Positions 1 to 6,184 of a DNA stretch of 7,415 nt are shown here, piece by piece. The notes under the pieces are model-generated. The model did no database searches. It worked only from the letters and a program-made list of their open reading frames with translations, and had not been told where the DNA came from. Each line of letters begins with the position of its first letter. The first letter of the stretch is position 1. Origin of the DNA: Bacteroidota bacterium (GTDB lineage Bacteria > Bacteroidota > Bacteroidia > Bacteroidales > B18-G4); NCBI GenBank assembly GCA_030635045.1, contig DAOVZP010000071.1, positions 1 through 7,415 of the forward strand, read 5' to 3'. A program made the position numbers and the translations under genes.

Positions 1-312
1 AGGCTGATAAAGCTTCAATATCCTTTCCATCTGCAGGCTGTAGAGCTTGCTGAAGAAAAGCCGGGCAGCTACTATGTATTCATATACCGTGAACAGGACT
101 CAGGAACAGTTCGTTTTACGAAACTTTCAGTGCTGCATGCATGGCTGTTCGACACTATGTTGCATAATCCCGGCATTGCCGCTATTCAAATGCTTCCTGA
201 AATTGCAAAGACATTTAAGATACAGGATATCGAAACATTAAAAAAACAGATAAGTAATTTCCTTAAGGAAATGCTTGAGGCCGGGGCGCTTCTCGGTTTC
301 AGAAAGAAATAG
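1..312 (+). CDS. HvfC/BufC-like (DUF2063) protein, C-terminal part; 5' end outside window
   Basis: The reading frame is open from the first base and gives 103 residues ending in TAG, so the gene starts left of the window. The visible part contains a YRE-x-DSGTVRF stretch (about residues 29-39), then a helical region rich in Leu and Ala, and ends in a Leu/Ala/Gly helix and basic tail. This resembles the C-terminal domain of HvfC/BufC proteins, which pair with MNIO (DUF692) enzymes when these modify cysteines of metal-binding RiPP precursors. The resemblance is by eye and moderate. The strongest support is context: an HvfX-like DoxX gene follows 26 bp downstream, the usual neighbour in hvf-type operons. 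Expected role (inference): partner or precursor-recognition subunit of the MNIO enzyme. An unrelated helical protein remains possible because the N-terminal domain is not visible. Confidence 0.6.
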   Translation, partial: RLIKLQYPFHLQAVELAEEKPGSYYVFIYREQDSGTVRFTKLSVLHAWLFDTMLHNPGIAAIQMLPEIAKTFKIQDIETLKKQISNFLKEMLEAGALLGFRKK

Positions 313-338
313 AAGTAATAACTAAACTTTATTCAATC

Positions 339-785
339 ATGAAAGCAATTATTAAAACATATGACCGGTTTTCCGACAGCATATCTATGGCGGCCGATCT
401 TCCATTATTATTTTTAAGGCTTGTTCTGGCTTACGGGTTTTATAACCCGGCCATGATGAAGCTGAAAGACGTAAACGCCATTGGTGGATGGTTTGAAAGC
501 ATGGGATACCCCTTGCCATACCTGAATGCATACCTGGCCACCATCACTGAAGGAGTGGGTGTGATATTACTGGTGCTGGGCCTTGGGACAAGGATCATCT
601 CCGTACCCCTGATGATCGCCATGCTCGTGGCCATATTTACCGTGCATTATGCCAATGGCTTCAACGCAGGAGACAATGGATATGAGATCCCGCTCTATTA
701 CCTGCTGATGCTCTTTACCCTCTTTGTTATGGGGCCGGGCCGCTTGAGCGTGGATTACCTTATCAGAAGTTTCAGGAAGAGATAA
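339..785 (+). CDS. DoxX family membrane protein, HvfX-like
   Basis: This 148-residue integral membrane protein has about four membrane segments, near residues 22-38, 63-83, 86-104 and 117-133, which is the normal size and layout of DoxX proteins. Visible family features are Glu71 followed by Gly-rich hydrophobic sequence, the GLGTR stretch (81-85), Pro90, His103 in the FTVHYANG segment, and the GPGRLSVD motif (132-139) before a basic C-terminus. The GTR-SVPLM-FTVH-NG pattern closely matches HvfX proteins, the DoxX members found in MNIO RiPP operons. The exact HvfX role is not settled; a link to membrane redox chemistry or to copper-RiPP maturation is inferred from operon membership. The ATG start gives a full-length DoxX fold. 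The gene follows the HvfC-like gene by 26 bp and is followed by a terminator, so it is probably last in its operon. Confidence 0.85.
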   Translation: MKAIIKTYDRFSDSISMAADLPLLFLRLVLAYGFYNPAMMKLKDVNAIGGWFESMGYPLPYLNAYLATITEGVGVILLVLGLGTRIISVPLMIAMLVAIFTVHYANGFNAGDNGYEIPLYYLLMLFTLFVMGPGRLSVDYLIRSFRKR

Positions 786-843
786 TTAATATCACAACCT
801 CCTGGGATGCCTGTTGAGGAGCTTCCCGGCTCTTAATATCTTC

Positions 844-874
844 ACCCCGCAGAAATGTGGGGTTTTTTGTTTTT
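844..874 (+). terminator. Intrinsic terminator after the DoxX gene
   Basis: An 8-bp stem (ACCCCGCA at 844-851 with TGTGGGGT at 856-863, one G-T wobble) closes a GAAA tetraloop and runs directly into TTTTTTGTTTTT. This is a classical rho-independent terminator on the plus strand, 58 bp after the DoxX stop. It separates the left operon from the cytochrome operon. Confidence 0.9.
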
Positions 875-908
875 ACTTTTTAAGGCGAGAACAGTATTTT
901 AATCCATA

Positions 909-922
909 TTGATTTTTATCAA
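909..922. promoter_or_regulatory. Perfect FNR-type operator (TTGAT-N4-ATCAA)
   Basis: The sequence TTGATTTTTATCAA is an exact match to the FNR consensus half-sites TTGAT and ATCAA with the standard 4-bp spacer. It lies between the terminator and the tetraheme cytochrome gene, 148 bp before that ATG. The centre is at 915.5. If FNR-like activation acts at -41.5, transcription would start near 957; a partial match to the Bacteroidota -7 element, TAATTTCC at 945-952, fits that position only loosely. The expected function is anaerobic or redox-dependent activation of the cytochrome-FeS-NrfD genes. The site is directly visible; the start site and the binding regulator are inferred. Confidence 0.75.
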
Positions 923-926
923 TGCA

Positions 927-940
927 TTGTCGTTATACAA
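927..940. repeat. Degenerate Crp/Fnr-like palindrome (TTGT-N6-ACAA)
   Basis: TTGTCGTTATACAA has perfect outer arms TTGT and ACAA in the same 14-bp frame as the FNR-type box, and its centre (933.5) is 18 bp downstream of that box's centre. A perfect 10-bp palindrome, CAATGCATTG (920-929), bridges the two. It may be a weaker second site for the same or a related Crp/Fnr-family protein. In AT-rich DNA a 4-bp inverted repeat alone can arise by chance. Confidence 0.35.
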
Positions 941-972
941 AGTGTAATTTCCGATTTGAAAACTCCGTGATT

Positions 973-988
973 AATTGAATTATCAATT
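973..988. repeat. 16-bp inverted repeat in the leader (AATTGA-N4-TCAATT)
   Basis: AATTGAATTATCAATT has two perfect 6-bp arms around a 4-bp spacer, 82 bp before the cytochrome start. The TTGA/TCAA cores are 2 bp closer together than in an FNR box, so it is not a standard FNR site. It could be an operator for another dimeric regulator or a weak hairpin in the leader RNA. Confidence 0.35.
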
Positions 989-1070
989 TCTGATTACTAA
1001 TATTGAATTGATATTTCTGTCAAATTTTTATTAAAAGACATTTAAGCACTAAGACACATAAATACAGAAT

Positions 1071-1547
1071 ATGCCGATACAAATAAAACGACACCTGATT
1101 ATTCTGGCCATTTTGATCGCAGCTTTTGTTGTTTTCCAACAACTAATGATACCTGAATCATTTGGAGAACTGGGACATTATAGGGCCAATTCCCTTGAAG
1201 ACAATGAGCTGTTTGATATACATTATGCTGGCCAGGAATCTTGCTATGAATGCCATGAAGATATCAGTGATCTGAAGGAAATGGATCTGCATTATGATCT
1301 TTCCTGTGAAACATGTCATGGTCCGGGGACTGATCATAATCTTAGTCCCGACTCAGTTGAACTGTTTATTCCTGATGACCGGAATTTCTGTGGCCTTTGC
1401 CATGCAAAAAATACCGCAAGAAATGAAGATGCAGTATTTCAAATTGAATTGAAAGAACATAATCCTGACAAGAACTGTACTTATTGTCATAATCCACATG
1501 CCCCATGGGAATTAAGAAATCAAGACCCTCAAGAAGAGAATTTCTAA
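1071..1547 (+). CDS. Membrane-anchored tetraheme cytochrome c
   Basis: This 158-residue protein starts with a short basic stretch and a hydrophobic segment (about residues 8-27) without an obvious cleavage site, so it is probably anchored in the inner membrane with the rest in the periplasm. Four CxxCH heme c motifs are present: Cys58-His62, Cys79-His83, Cys107-His111 and Cys136-His140. Six further periplasmic histidines (36, 51, 74, 89, 130, 143) are enough to give every heme a second axial His. Size and heme spacing suggest a small cytochrome c3/NrfB-like electron carrier rather than a catalytic enzyme. It is first in the unit with the FeS and NrfD-like genes and probably exchanges electrons with them. 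Its 3' end overlaps the FeS gene by 43 nt. The heme count is certain; the partner and electron flow direction are inferred. Confidence 0.88.
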   Translation: MPIQIKRHLIILAILIAAFVVFQQLMIPESFGELGHYRANSLEDNELFDIHYAGQESCYECHEDISDLKEMDLHYDLSCETCHGPGTDHNLSPDSVELFIPDDRNFCGLCHAKNTARNEDAVFQIELKEHNPDKNCTYCHNPHAPWELRNQDPQEENF

Positions 1548-2272
1548 AATCTGCATCAGCACTTACGGGAGTTGCCGTTGCTACATTTATTGGAGCACCT
1601 TTTAATGGTGTTGTGATTGCATCCGAGCCTGCAGGGGCGAAAGGTCCATGGTATGGTTACGGTATTGATATTGAAAAGTGCATAGGATGCGGTCGTTGTG
1701 CCAATGCCTGTAAAAATGAAAACAATGTACCTCAAAAACCGTATTATTTTCGGACCTGGATAGAACAGTACACTATAAAAAATGATGGCAGCATTCATAT
1801 TGAGTCTCCCAATGGAGGTGTTGACGGCTTTGAACAGAAAATACCGGAGGAAGAAATATTTAAATCATTTTTTGTTCCTAAAATGTGTAATCATTGCCAT
1901 AAATCTCCCTGTGTCCAGGTTTGTCCGGTAGGAGCTACCTATGACAGCCCTGAAGGAGTGGTTCTGATTGATGATTCCTATTGTATAGGATGCCGGTATT
2001 GTGTTCAGGCCTGTCCTTATGGATGCCGCTACATCCATCCCGAAAAGAAAGTGGTTGATAAATGCAGTCTTTGCTATCACCGTATAAAAAAAGGGATGAA
2101 CCCTGCCTGCGTGGAGGTGTGTCCAACAAACGCCAGAATTTTTGGCGATCTGAGGGATAAGGAAGGGCCCCTGGTTGAGTTTTTAAGAACGCACACCTGT
2201 CAGGTACTGAAACCACATCTCAATACTGGTTCAAAGCTTTATTATAATGCACTAAGCGCTGAAGTAAGATAA
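1505..2272 (+). CDS. TAT-exported 4x[4Fe-4S] ferredoxin subunit, NrfC/HybA/DsrO-like
   Basis: This 255-residue protein opens with a textbook twin-arginine signal, SRREFLK at residues 9-15, followed by a hydrophobic stretch to about residue 40, so it is exported folded. Sixteen cysteines in the DMSO-reductase FeS-subunit pattern bind four 4Fe-4S clusters: Cys59/62/65/69, Cys128/131/136/140, Cys160/163/166/170 and Cys187/190/202/206. Several groups end in CP, as usual in ferredoxin folds. Such subunits pass electrons between an NrfD-type membrane protein and a periplasmic partner. The ATG at 1505 is the only ATG ahead of the twin arginines, so the start must lie inside the cytochrome gene; no Shine-Dalgarno is visible, which suggests translational coupling. 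The NrfD-like gene begins 1 bp after the stop. The general role is firm, but the exact family (nrf, hmc, dsr or hyb type) cannot be decided here. Confidence 0.92.
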   Translation: MGIKKSRPSRREFLKSASALTGVAVATFIGAPFNGVVIASEPAGAKGPWYGYGIDIEKCIGCGRCANACKNENNVPQKPYYFRTWIEQYTIKNDGSIHIESPNGGVDGFEQKIPEEEIFKSFFVPKMCNHCHKSPCVQVCPVGATYDSPEGVVLIDDSYCIGCRYCVQACPYGCRYIHPEKKVVDKCSLCYHRIKKGMNPACVEVCPTNARIFGDLRDKEGPLVEFLRTHTCQVLKPHLNTGSKLYYNALSAEVR

Positions 2273-2273
2273 T

Positions 2274-3464
2274 ATGGAAAACCATTACGATCATTTACAG
2301 GAAATGCTAACACGGGTTGATGGATTTATCTACCCGAATGAGATTGAGCTTCACTGGGGAATACTGGTTGTTGTTTATCCCTATGTTACCGGACTTGTTG
2401 CAGGGGCATTTATTTTAGCTTCACTAGAAAGGGTTTTTAACGTTAAAGTGCTGAAGCCTACTTATCATATTGCCTTGCTTACGGCTCTGGCTTTCTTGCT
2501 CACAGCAACACTCCCCCTTGTAAGTCACTTGTCTCAGCCCGGACGGGCTTTTCAAATAATGGTAACGCCAAATCCCAATTCGGCTATGGCTATTTTTGGT
2601 TTTGTGTATCTGTGGTACCTGATGGTAGTACTACTCCTGGAAATATGGTTTGATTACCGGCGTGATATTGTAATATGGTCGCGAGAGAAAAAGGGATTGC
2701 TTAAGTGGGTATATAAGATTATGACAATTGGCATATTTGACCTATCACCTAAATCGATTGAATGGGATAAGAAAATCGGATATTTTATTACCGTGGTGGG
2801 TATACCAAGTGCATTCTTACTCCACGGTTATGTCGGATTTATTTTTGGATCCGTTAAAGCCAATCCCTGGTGGTCATCGGTGCTGATGCCCGTGATCTTT
2901 CTTTTTTCTGCCATGGTATCAGGCATTGCTCTTGTAATGCTTGTATATATGATTGTTTCATTTATCAGACGGGTCAAGATAGATATGAAAGTACTGGATA
3001 CCATTGCAAAGTATCTTTTTTATATTCTCATAATCGACTTTTCCCTTGAAGCTCTTGATCAGATCCATCGGATTTATGAGGCTGAAGAATCATTCGAGAT
3101 CATTTCCTTGCTGGTTTCCGGAAAGTTAAGCATTACATTGGGCCTGATCCAGCTCTTTTTGGGTACATTGATACCGCTATTTGCCCTTGGCTTATTCCAA
3201 CTGTATAAGCCTGCCAACAGAATCCGAAAATGGGTATACTTCATTGTGGGTTTTCTTGTACTGATTGGCATTTTCTTTATGCGGTGGAATGTAGTTATCG
3301 GGGGGCAACTTTTCTCAAAAAGTTTTTATGGATTTACAAGTTTCAAATTACAGCTGATTGGATCTGAAGGCTTGTGGATGGCAATACTGTGGATGGTTGT
3401 TCCTGTTCTCATTCTGGCGTTTCTGCTGTGGCTTCTTCCACCCTGGAAAAGAGTACCTGAATAA
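2274..3464 (+). CDS. NrfD/HybB/DsrP-like polytopic quinone-interacting membrane protein
   Basis: This 396-residue protein is strongly hydrophobic, with about nine to ten membrane segments (near 26-50, 63-84, 104-125, 168-191, 203-231, 246-263, 288-309, 320-338 and 367-389). The SHLSQPGRA stretch (84-92) corresponds to the conserved loop after the second helix in NrfD proteins. RWNVVIGGQ (337-345) matches the C-terminal motif of the longer HybB/DsrP/HmcC-type members. Its length fits that longer group better than the roughly 320-residue NrfD/PsrC group. Known members carry no heme and exchange electrons between quinone and an FeS subunit. It starts 1 bp after the FeS gene stop, so the two are co-translated. 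No catalytic partner is adjacent, so whether it oxidises or reduces quinone is unknown. Confidence 0.9.
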   Translation: MENHYDHLQEMLTRVDGFIYPNEIELHWGILVVVYPYVTGLVAGAFILASLERVFNVKVLKPTYHIALLTALAFLLTATLPLVSHLSQPGRAFQIMVTPNPNSAMAIFGFVYLWYLMVVLLLEIWFDYRRDIVIWSREKKGLLKWVYKIMTIGIFDLSPKSIEWDKKIGYFITVVGIPSAFLLHGYVGFIFGSVKANPWWSSVLMPVIFLFSAMVSGIALVMLVYMIVSFIRRVKIDMKVLDTIAKYLFYILIIDFSLEALDQIHRIYEAEESFEIISLLVSGKLSITLGLIQLFLGTLIPLFALGLFQLYKPANRIRKWVYFIVGFLVLIGIFFMRWNVVIGGQLFSKSFYGFTSFKLQLIGSEGLWMAILWMVVPVLILAFLLWLLPPWKRVPE

Positions 3465-3523
3465 CCTTTATATGAACTAATTTTTATAATAGCTGAGTTG
3501 AACTATTTTCATTTTTATTTTAG

Positions 3524-3530
3524 AAAGGAG
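3524..3530 (+). promoter_or_regulatory. Strong Shine-Dalgarno site before the DUF2339 gene
   Basis: AAAGGAG lies 7 nt ahead of the ATG at 3538. This is a near-ideal Shine-Dalgarno sequence and stands out because the other starts in the window lack one. It supports the chosen start and suggests that translation here is independent of the NrfD-like gene, 73 bp upstream. Confidence 0.75.
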
Positions 3531-3537
3531 ACTACAT

Positions 3538-5208
3538 ATGTCATTAGGTGAAAACTCAATTACTGAACAATTGGATGCAATCCTCGATAAACTACGCATG
3601 ATGGACAGGCGAATCAATATTATTGAATCAGAAATTGGAATTAAACCGGCTTTTACAGAGGAGGAGGAAGGGAACAATGGTAAAGCTTTTTCAAAGGCTG
3701 AATTGTCAGAGAATAAATCAACCGGGCATGGACTTGAATCGGGTTTTGGAGAGTACGGATTGGCCTGGATAGGCAACATTGTTCTTTTATTTGGGATCTC
3801 CTTTCTGATGAGATATATCCAAACCAGCGGATATAACCTCATTGCTTCATTATTTGGTTATTTTATTGTTGCTGGCATTTTCTTGCTGTCTCAATACTTA
3901 AAAACGACTTATTCATTTCTGTCGCGCACATTTAATTTTACCGCATTGGCTCTGATGTATTATGTCACGTTGCGTTTGCACTTTTTTCTTGACGAACCTT
4001 TAATTGCCAACAAAACTATAGCACTTATTCTTTTGCTGGCGGTGGTAATTTTTCAGATATTCTATGCCGTGAAGCTTAAATCAGGGATTATTGCGGGGAT
4101 GGCTTTTATCATGATGGTATGTACTGCCATTGTGAGTGACTCTACCCACATTCTATTATTCCTGATAACTGTAGTAGCTGCAATATCTACCACGTTTTAT
4201 TTTAGGTATGGATGGTGGAAATTACTTTTGTTTTCAATATTTCTTGTATATATGGGTTTTGTGATGTGGTTCTTAAGCAATCCCATCATGGGGCATACTG
4301 CGGGCTTTATCGCTACTCATCAATTTGGGTTTTTATATCTGTTCGGCATAGGTGCCATATATTCACTGCTTGCTATTGATAATAAAAAGATTGAGTTTGC
4401 TGAGAACATAGCTATTAGTGGCGTATTATTTAACGGACTATTGTTTTCGTTGACGCTGGTTCTTTTTGTTAATTCTTTTTTCAAAACTGACTATATCCTA
4501 CTTTTCTTCCTGATAACAATTTACTGCCTGGTATTTTCAGTTGTGCTTAAATACCGGTCAATATGGAAATTTGCACCGGCATTTTATGCATTGTATGGAT
4601 TCCTGGCTCTGAGTATTGCTGTATATGGAATTTATGGATTTCCAAGAGTCTACTGGTTGCTTTCACTTCAAAGTTTATTGGTTGTAATCATGGCCCTGTG
4701 GTTTAGGAATAAGATCATTGTATTAATGAATGCAATGCTATTTATCTTATTCTTTTGTATTTATCTGAGCTCGTCAGAATCTATCAATGAGGTAAACTAT
4801 TCATTTGCACTGGTTGCCCTGGCAACTGCAAGGATCCTTAATTGGAAAAAGGACAGATTGGAGATAAAGACCGAATTAATACGAAATATGTACCTGCTTT
4901 CGGCATTTGTTATAATCCTTTATGCGTTTTACCATTCTCTGCCGGTGAATTTTATAACTCTTTCATGGACCATAGTTACTATATGCTATTTCGTATTAAG
5001 TATAATTTTAAAGAATGTAAAATATCGGTATATGGCATTAGGGACGATGGTGGCAGCTGCACTGCATCTATTTGTTGTTGACCTGGCCAGGATTGATATC
5101 GTTTACCGGGTTATTGCCTTTTTATTCCTTGCCATTATTTCACTATTTATATCGGTATATTATACCCGCAGGATAAAAAAGATCAATAAAGAAAATACTG
5201 TGGGCTAG
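3538..5208 (+). CDS. DUF2339-family polytopic membrane protein
   Basis: This 556-residue protein has an N-terminal polar, probably coiled-coil segment (about residues 1-35), an acidic linker (about 36-70), and then a membrane domain with roughly 15-17 hydrophobic segments to near the end. The order of coiled coil, linker, the GLAWIGNIVLLFGISFLMRY stretch (74-93) and a C-terminal helix pair after KYRYMALG is typical of DUF2339 predicted membrane proteins. The function of that family is not established. Family members are often much longer, so this is a short but apparently complete version. It sits 73 bp after the NrfD-like gene on the same strand with no terminator between, so co-transcription is likely. 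A link to the redox module is inference from position only; no heme, FeS or quinone motif is visible. It ends 30 bp before a convergent regulator gene. Confidence 0.75.
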   Translation: MSLGENSITEQLDAILDKLRMMDRRINIIESEIGIKPAFTEEEEGNNGKAFSKAELSENKSTGHGLESGFGEYGLAWIGNIVLLFGISFLMRYIQTSGYNLIASLFGYFIVAGIFLLSQYLKTTYSFLSRTFNFTALALMYYVTLRLHFFLDEPLIANKTIALILLLAVVIFQIFYAVKLKSGIIAGMAFIMMVCTAIVSDSTHILLFLITVVAAISTTFYFRYGWWKLLLFSIFLVYMGFVMWFLSNPIMGHTAGFIATHQFGFLYLFGIGAIYSLLAIDNKKIEFAENIAISGVLFNGLLFSLTLVLFVNSFFKTDYILLFFLITIYCLVFSVVLKYRSIWKFAPAFYALYGFLALSIAVYGIYGFPRVYWLLSLQSLLVVIMALWFRNKIIVLMNAMLFILFFCIYLSSSESINEVNYSFALVALATARILNWKKDRLEIKTELIRNMYLLSAFVIILYAFYHSLPVNFITLSWTIVTICYFVLSIILKNVKYRYMALGTMVAAALHLFVVDLARIDIVYRVIAFLFLAIISLFISVYYTRRIKKINKENTVG

Positions 5209-5238
5209 TGTTTGTAAAAGGTGAGCAATATTATTCAG

Positions 5239-5955
5239 TTACCCGGTTGAGCAAATCCTAAGTAATTTATCGTAATCAATTATTTCAACTAATTTATTTG
5301 ACTGTATTATTATGTTTTCATCGTTGAAGGATTTCATGATCCTTACAACATTGTCCTTCGACATTTTGGTAAAATCAGCAATTTCTTGTTTCGATAAAGG
5401 CAAGTCAAATTTTCTGCTTTCAAATATATCGTCTGAAAAATACACTAAGGCATCAGCAACGCGACCGGCCATTTGTTTTTGAGTGAGGCTGATAATTCGA
5501 TTGAATATTGAGATCATATTTTTACTCATATCCTGCATAAACTCATCAGCAAACTCTTTATTCTTTTCCATTATTAGCTTAAAGGTTTCTGTGTTGATGA
5601 AGCATACTGTTGTATCAGTTATCGCCGAGACAGTGAAATGATGCATATGATCAACATATAAACCGGGCCCCCCAATGAAATTAGTTGGTTTTATAAGCCT
5701 GAGGATAATATTCCTTGATTCCACGCCCTCAATGTACAATTTACAAAGACCGCCGGTTACAGATATTACATGCGATAAATTAGCCCCCTGCTTTCTTATA
5801 GTTTCTCCAGCCTTGTATTTTACCTGGCATCGGTTTGCATTAATCTCATCCAATTCCTCGTTGCTCAATAATCGGAACATATGCGACTTAGCCATGCAAT
5901 TTATGCATGAACCGGATTGAAGACGTGAATCATATGTTTTTTTGTCAGTAGCCAT
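5239..5955 (-). CDS. Crp/Fnr-family transcriptional regulator, FNR-like
   Basis: The preferred ATG at 5955 gives 238 residues; a TTG 18 bp upstream could add six but is less likely. The order is an N-terminal Cys region, a cyclic-nucleotide-binding-type beta roll (about 25-125), a dimer helix (about 130-165) and a C-terminal HTH (about 185-215). RLQSGSCINC (11-20) resembles the FNR start RIQSGGC, and Cys118 in TVCFINTETF lines up by eye with FNR Cys122. The third N-terminal FNR cysteine (Cys29) appears to be Met26; Cys43 and Cys71 are extra. In the recognition helix, MSKDNVVRIM has Asp201, Val204 and Arg205 where FNR has Glu209, Ser212 and Arg213. It may therefore sense oxygen, NO or redox state through a cluster or thiols. 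It is the obvious candidate to act at the FNR-type box at 909-922, but this is inferred. Confidence 0.88.
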   Translation of the reverse strand: MATDKKTYDSRLQSGSCINCMAKSHMFRLLSNEELDEINANRCQVKYKAGETIRKQGANLSHVISVTGGLCKLYIEGVESRNIILRLIKPTNFIGGPGLYVDHMHHFTVSAITDTTVCFINTETFKLIMEKNKEFADEFMQDMSKNMISIFNRIISLTQKQMAGRVADALVYFSDDIFESRKFDLPLSKQEIADFTKMSKDNVVRIMKSFNDENIIIQSNKLVEIIDYDKLLRICSTG

Positions 5956-6184
5956 CAATAGAAAAAAGCTCAATAATTAATGCTCATGAAATAACCAAAC
6001 GAAGTTAATAATATCAGCAAACTTTTCAGTTAAAAACTGTTTATTATAAAATAAGATGACTTTATTATCCATCCCATCATATACGTTAAATAACTGTTAA
6101 AATTCAGAAAATCAATTTTATAAGAATTATTTTTACGCCTTGTAATCACGATAAATTGCTAATAGTTTAATAAAAAATATAGCA
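5956..6184. promoter_or_regulatory. Divergent AT-rich intergenic region (regulator / FAD oxidase)
   Basis: These 229 bp separate two divergent starts and must hold both promoters. On the minus strand TTCGTTTG (5996-6003 in plus coordinates) matches seven of eight positions of the Bacteroidota -7 element TAnnTTTG, but no well-spaced -33 TTTG accompanies it. CAGTTAAAAACTG (6027-6039) is a small 5-bp inverted repeat. No TTGAT-N4-ATCAA site occurs, so there is no visible sign of FNR-type autoregulation. No Shine-Dalgarno sequence precedes the ATG at 6185. Confidence 0.4.

Noticed and set aside
47..241. 64-residue plus-strand frame at the left edge
   Set aside because: It overlaps out of frame with the open HvfC-like frame, which is continuous from base 1 and fits its neighbour.
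790..835. GC-richer imperfect stem just after the DoxX stop
   Set aside because: Only about 6 bp pair, with a bulge, and no T-tract follows; the real terminator is the hairpin at 844-874.
1556..2216. Minus-strand frames opposite the ferredoxin gene
   Set aside because: The plus strand encodes 16 ordered FeS cysteines and a TAT signal; the antisense frames have no recognisable features.
3485..3490. TATAAT, a perfect sigma-70 -10 box before the DUF2339 gene
   Set aside because: No matching -35 is evident, Bacteroidota use a different promoter consensus, and such hexamers are common in AT-rich spacers.
3477..3842. 121-residue minus-strand frame over the DUF2339 start
   Set aside because: It is antisense to the coiled-coil and first membrane segment of a recognisable family and covers the strong Shine-Dalgarno site of the plus-strand gene.
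5956..5973. TTG start giving the regulator six extra N-terminal residues
   Set aside because: An ATG at 5955 is a better start and leaves an N-terminus that matches the FNR layout; the extra residues (SFFLL) look like translated AT-rich spacer.
6102..6115. Possible FNR half-site (ATCAA at 6111-6115) before the FAD oxidase
   Set aside because: The opposing half at the correct spacing is ATTCA, which does not match TTGAT, so it is only a chance half-site.
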